The notes under the pieces were generated by a model. It searched no databases, was not told the DNA's origin, and was given only the letters and a program-made list of their open reading frames with translations. From Oscillospiraceae bacterium (lineage in GTDB: Bacteria; Bacillota; Clostridia; Oscillospirales; Oscillospiraceae): DNA of 8,042 bases. The stretch covers positions 1 to 8,042 of the forward strand of contig JAISKU010000171.1 of the NCBI GenBank assembly GCA_031261245.1, in the 5' to 3' direction. A program made the translations under genes and the position numbers. Of this stretch, positions 5,386-8,042 are shown piece after piece (positions within the stretch are counted from its first letter, which is position 1; every line of letters begins with the position of its first letter).

Positions 5386-6612
5386 ATGCTTGATTTGATT
5401 ATGGAGAAGTGCCTGAAGTACCAGAGGCATTTCTCAGAGCTTTTGGAGATCGGCTGCAAAATAGTGGATATTCCGGACGGCGTACCCTCGACGCTGATTC
5501 CGGAGGATGAGATGCGCAATTTTTGCGCGCACTGCCGTTTTGAGAAGAAGAACGAGCTCGCCACACATCTGTACGGCTGTCACGAGGCGCACAGGTGGAA
5601 CGGCAAGTATATATACTACTGCCCGATCGGGCTGACGTTTATCGCGGCGTCGATTTCAGGGGAGAGCGGAGAGCTTTTGGGAGGGCTTGTGCTCGGGCCG
5701 ATCGTCATGGGGGATTTGCAGGACGTGCTGTACGACCTGCCGTCACAGGACATGGCGTGGGACGTGTCGCGCCTGTCCGTGTTCTCAACGCAGAAGGTGC
5801 AGCACATCTCGGAGATATTCTCGGCCGTAACCTCGCACATCTCGGGCTTTGAGCGACAGAAGCTGCAGAATCTGATGTACGATCAGGAGCGGATTCTCAA
5901 GGAGATATACATCGCAAAGGACTATTACGGCGGAAGCGACACGCAGAGCGCGGACATGCTGCTGCAATTTGAGAAGGCGCTGCGGCTCACGGTCATAAGC
6001 GGCGAAAAAGAGGCCGCGCTGAAGATGATAAACGAGCTGCTCGCTCACATATACGTGTACTCAAACTACGATTTCGCGTCCGTGAAGGTGCGGCTGCTCG
6101 AGCTGCTTGTCGTGCTCTCCCGCGCGACGATTGAGGCGGGCGCCGACCCAGGGGACACGTTCCGCATGTCCGAGGACTTCATAACGCAGATTGAGCAGTA
6201 TTCCGACGTGGATCAGCTCGCGTTCTGGATATCGGACATCGTGCGGCGCTTTGTCGTGCAGGCGTTCGATTTGGCGCAGGTGAAGCACTCAGACGTGGTG
6301 TTCAAGATCACGAACCACATCAAGAAGAACTGCGCGGAGAAGCTGACGCTCGACAGCCTCGCGCGCGAGGTGTATCTGTCAAAATCGTATCTGTCGAGCA
6401 TTTTCAAGCAGGAGACGGGAATGAGCCTCACGTCGTACATCACAAAGGTGCGCGTGGAGAAGAGCAAGAAGATGCTGATTGAGGACAGCGTGGGCCTTGC
6501 GGCGATTGCGAGCCAGTGCGGGTTTAAGGATCAGAGCTATTTTACAAAGGTGTTCAAGAAGGAGACGGGGATTTCGCCGAAGAGATTCAGGAACGGGTAT
6601 TTCGGGGATTAG
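5386..6612 (+). CDS. AraC-family transcriptional regulator with N-terminal PocR sensory domain
   Basis: This 408-residue cytoplasmic regulator has a ligand-sensing N-terminus and a DNA-binding C-terminus. Residues about 10-155 match the PocR domain pattern: the FC (Cys47) block, GCHEAHR (Cys65), YYCPIGL (Cys79) and a following glycine-rich LLGGLVLGP strand. An extra Cys50 makes a CxxC pair with Cys47. Residues about 160-300 form a helical linker. The AraC domain occupies about 303-408, with a first helix-turn-helix at about 322-341 (LDSLAREVYLSKSYLSSIFK) and a second at about 373-393, followed by the family signature ETGISPKRFR. PocR itself regulates propanediol and cobalamin genes, but no such genes are nearby, so the ligand and targets are unknown; the cysteines allow a metal or redox role as an alternative (inference). 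GGGTGA sits just before the ATG. An internal ATG at 5401 is a less likely start. The next gene has its own promoter. Confidence 0.92.
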   Translation: MLDLIMEKCLKYQRHFSELLEIGCKIVDIPDGVPSTLIPEDEMRNFCAHCRFEKKNELATHLYGCHEAHRWNGKYIYYCPIGLTFIAASISGESGELLGGLVLGPIVMGDLQDVLYDLPSQDMAWDVSRLSVFSTQKVQHISEIFSAVTSHISGFERQKLQNLMYDQERILKEIYIAKDYYGGSDTQSADMLLQFEKALRLTVISGEKEAALKMINELLAHIYVYSNYDFASVKVRLLELLVVLSRATIEAGADPGDTFRMSEDFITQIEQYSDVDQLAFWISDIVRRFVVQAFDLAQVKHSDVVFKITNHIKKNCAEKLTLDSLAREVYLSKSYLSSIFKQETGMSLTSYITKVRVEKSKKMLIEDSVGLAAIASQCGFKDQSYFTKVFKKETGISPKRFRNGYFGD

Positions 6613-6643
6613 ATATTCGGCGCGATAATTCGCCCATTTATAT

Positions 6644-6672
6644 TTGAAAAAGTTGCTCCCATGCGTTATAAT
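6644..6672 (+). promoter_or_regulatory. murD promoter lying over an apparent upstream ATG
   Basis: TTGAAA (6644-6649), a 17-base spacer and a perfect TATAAT (6667-6672) form a strong promoter pattern. Transcription would start near 6679. The in-frame ATG at 6661 lies within this promoter spacer, upstream of the predicted RNA start, so it would not be on this transcript. Confidence 0.75.
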
Positions 6673-6677
6673 GCCTT

Positions 6678-6684
6678 GGGAGTG
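6678..6684 (+). promoter_or_regulatory. Ribosome binding site choosing the TTG start of murD
   Basis: GGGAGTG lies with its GGGAG core 8 bases before TTG 6691. Neither the ATG at 6661 nor the GTG at 6682 has a comparable site upstream. The site coincides with the predicted start of transcription, implying a leader of only about 12 bases. Confidence 0.65.
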
Positions 6685-6690
6685 ATTTTT

Positions 6691-7935
6691 TTGGATTTTG
6701 AGGAATATTTTGCCGCGCTGCGCGGGAAGAAAATCGCGGTTATCGGGCTCGGGATTTCAAACAGACCGCTGCTGCGGCTGCTGGAGGAGCGCGGGCTCGA
6801 CGTCACGGTGCGCGACAAGAAGGACGGGGAGGATTACCTCGCGGGCCTCACGGAGGACGTGATTTTCCGCACGCCCGGCCTCATGCCGCACACGCCGCAG
6901 CTCGCGGCGGCGGTCGCTCGCGGATCGGTGCTGACGAGTGAGATGGAGGCATTTTTTGAGGTCTGCCCGTGCAAAATTATCGCGGTTACGGGCTCCGACG
7001 GCAAGACGACGACGACCTCGATCATCGCGGAGCTCTTGCGCGGCGAGGGAAAGACCGTACACGTCGGCGGGAACATCGGAACGCCGCTTTTGGATCGCGT
7101 GCCCGACATGCGGGCGGAGGACTTCGCGGCCTTGGAGCTGTCGAGCTTTCAGCTGATTACGATGAAAAGAAGCCCGGATATCGCGGTGATAACGAACGTC
7201 GCGCCGAACCATTTGGACATTCACCGCGATTTTGCGGAGTATGTTGACGCGAAGAAGAACATTTTTGCGCACCAGAGCAAGGACGGCGTGCTCGTGCTCG
7301 ACTATGACGATGAAATCTGCCGCAAATTCGCGGCGGAGGCGGTCGGCGAGGTGCGGTTTTTCAACGAGGAGACTATTGATTTTGAGATTAGAATTCCCGG
7401 AGCGCACAACGTACTGAATTACAAGGCGGCGATTGCCGCGACGCGCGGGCTTGTGTCGGACGACACGATTCGGCGCGTGGCGCGGGAATTCAACGGCGTG
7501 GAGCACAGGATTGAGCTCGTGCGGGAGCTGCGCGGCGTGAAATACTACAACGATTCGATTGCGTCGAGCCCGTCGCGGACGATCGCGGGGCTGCGCTCGT
7601 TTTCGCAGAAGGTGAGACTCATCGCGGGCGGCAAGGACAAGGGCGTACCGTTCGACAGTCTCGGACCGGAGATAATCGAGCGCGTCAAGACGCTCGTGCT
7701 GACGGGCTACACCGCGGAGAAAATCCGCGATGTGGTTGTGAACTGCGAGGGGTTTTCGGGCTCGCCGGACATTGTGATTGAGCCGGATTTTGAGCGGGCG
7801 GTACTCGCGGCACGGGACGCGGCCTCGGCGGGGGATATCGTGCTGCTCTCGCCCGCGTGCACGTCGTTTGACCGTTTCAAAAACTTTGAGGAGCGCGGAA
7901 ATGTGTTTAAGGAGCTTGTGAAGGGACTTGAATGA
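6691..7935 (+). CDS. murD: UDP-N-acetylmuramoylalanine--D-glutamate ligase (MurD)
   Basis: MurD is the cytoplasmic Mur ligase that adds D-glutamate to UDP-MurNAc-L-Ala, using ATP, in peptidoglycan precursor synthesis. From the preferred TTG start the protein has 414 residues. The N-terminal domain has the Rossmann-like KIAVIGLGISNRPL (14-27). The central ATPase domain has VTGSDGKTTTT (P-loop, about 99-109), GNIGTP (about 127-132), ELSSFQL (149-155), NVAPNHLDIH (169-178) and YVDAKKNIF with the lysine expected to be carbamylated (188 or 189). The C-terminal domain has EHR (271-273), NDSIASSPSRT (297-307), AGGKDKG (312-318) and SPACTSFDRFKNFEERG (387-403). ELSSFQL and the NDSIASSPSRT block favour MurD over MurC, MurE or MurF. 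It is somewhat short for MurD (usually about 440-460), mainly in the stretch before IPGAHN (235-240). It sits outside a recognisable mur/fts cluster and overlaps the next gene by 8 bases. An ATG at 6661 would add 10 residues but overlaps the promoter. Confidence 0.95.
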   Translation: MDFEEYFAALRGKKIAVIGLGISNRPLLRLLEERGLDVTVRDKKDGEDYLAGLTEDVIFRTPGLMPHTPQLAAAVARGSVLTSEMEAFFEVCPCKIIAVTGSDGKTTTTSIIAELLRGEGKTVHVGGNIGTPLLDRVPDMRAEDFAALELSSFQLITMKRSPDIAVITNVAPNHLDIHRDFAEYVDAKKNIFAHQSKDGVLVLDYDDEICRKFAAEAVGEVRFFNEETIDFEIRIPGAHNVLNYKAAIAATRGLVSDDTIRRVAREFNGVEHRIELVRELRGVKYYNDSIASSPSRTIAGLRSFSQKVRLIAGGKDKGVPFDSLGPEIIERVKTLVLTGYTAEKIRDVVVNCEGFSGSPDIVIEPDFERAVLAARDAASAGDIVLLSPACTSFDRFKNFEERGNVFKELVKGLE

Positions 7936-8042
7936 GTTATTGAAAACGCTCACGAGCGCGGACGCGCCGGCGGGGTATGAGGCGGCGGGCGCGGCGCTCG
8001 CGGCGGAGCTGCTGCGGCCATACGCTGACGAGGTGACGGTTG
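7928..8042 (+). CDS. N-terminal fragment, probable M42-family aminopeptidase
   Basis: An open frame runs from TTG 7928-7930 to the window end, giving MNELLKTLTSADAPAG followed by YE and a helical, alanine-rich stretch ending LLRPYADEVTV. The pattern LLKxLT...APAGYE...LLxPYxDEV is typical of the first 40 residues of M42 family glutamyl/leucyl aminopeptidases (cobalt- or zinc-dependent, cytoplasmic). The catalytic metal ligands lie beyond the window, so activity cannot be judged. The start overlaps the last 8 bases of murD; GGAG at 7911-7914 is a little far and AGGG at 7922-7925 too close, while TTG 7940 with AAGGGA upstream is an alternative start. The ATG at 7932 is out of frame and stops after three codons. 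Probably translated from the murD transcript. Confidence 0.65.
   Translation, partial: MNELLKTLTSADAPAGYEAAGAALAAELLRPYADEVTV

Noticed and set aside
7932..7943. ATGA overlap of murD stop with a following ATG start
   Set aside because: The ATG frame reads ATG AGT TAT TGA and ends at once; the peptidase frame is the one opened by TTG 7928.
6757..7953. A 398-codon open frame on the minus strand opposite murD
   Set aside because: It is arginine-rich with no domain pattern, as expected for the antisense of GC-rich codons; murD on the plus strand carries all family motifs and a promoter.
1..8042. CRISPR arrays, transposases, phage genes, tRNA or rRNA, toxin-antitoxin or defence genes
   Set aside because: No regular repeats, no transposase or integrase motifs, no tRNA-like cloverleaf and no defence-type domains on either strand.

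Overview
The window looks like chromosomal DNA from a GC-rich member of the Clostridia (Bacillota), probably an anaerobe of the gut-associated Oscillospirales/Christensenellales type. This is inferred from the mix of genes (hybrid kinase with solute-binding-protein sensor domains, ECF sigma/anti-sigma pair, PocR-type AraC regulator, Clostridia-style MurD), AGGAG-like ribosome binding sites, several TTG starts, and AT-rich intergenic regions with TTGACA/TATAAT promoters. I see no mobile element, CRISPR array, rRNA or tRNA. The window reads as ordinary core and regulatory chromosome with one clear RNA switch.

Layout. Positions 1-183 hold the last 60 codons of a gene that may encode an extracellular solute-binding protein. 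After 38 bases comes a large plus-strand BvgS/EvgS-like hybrid sensor kinase (222-3155, TTG start), which ends at a strong hairpin (3157-3186). On the minus strand lies a two-gene unit: an ECF sigma factor (3798-4304) and an overlapping membrane-anchored putative anti-sigma factor (3206-3805), with an ECF-type promoter candidate upstream. A second, nearly identical hairpin (4375-4404) separates this unit from a minus-strand GDT1/TMEM165-family cation (manganese) exporter (4414-5100). The exporter leader (5131-5294) contains a promoter, a yybP-ykoY Mn2+ riboswitch and an intrinsic terminator that shares bases with the riboswitch closing stem: an expression platform that can be read directly from the sequence. 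Divergent from it is an AraC-family regulator with a PocR sensor domain (5386-6612). Then, from its own promoter, comes murD (6691-7935, probable TTG start), overlapping by 8 bases the beginning of a likely M42-family aminopeptidase (7928-8042, cut by the window end).

How the genes relate. The window is mostly signal input: a tandem periplasmic-binding-domain kinase, a sigma/anti-sigma switch, a ligand-sensing AraC regulator and a metal-sensing RNA. The one firmly closed circuit is Mn2+ -> riboswitch -> exporter. Targets of the kinase, the sigma factor (beyond probable autoregulation) and the PocR regulator cannot be read from the window. The murD and peptidase genes form a separate housekeeping unit. 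I found no convincing wholly new system; the most notable points are the Mn2+ switch, the truncated BvgS-like architecture, the twin hairpins around the sigma operon and the start-site corrections.
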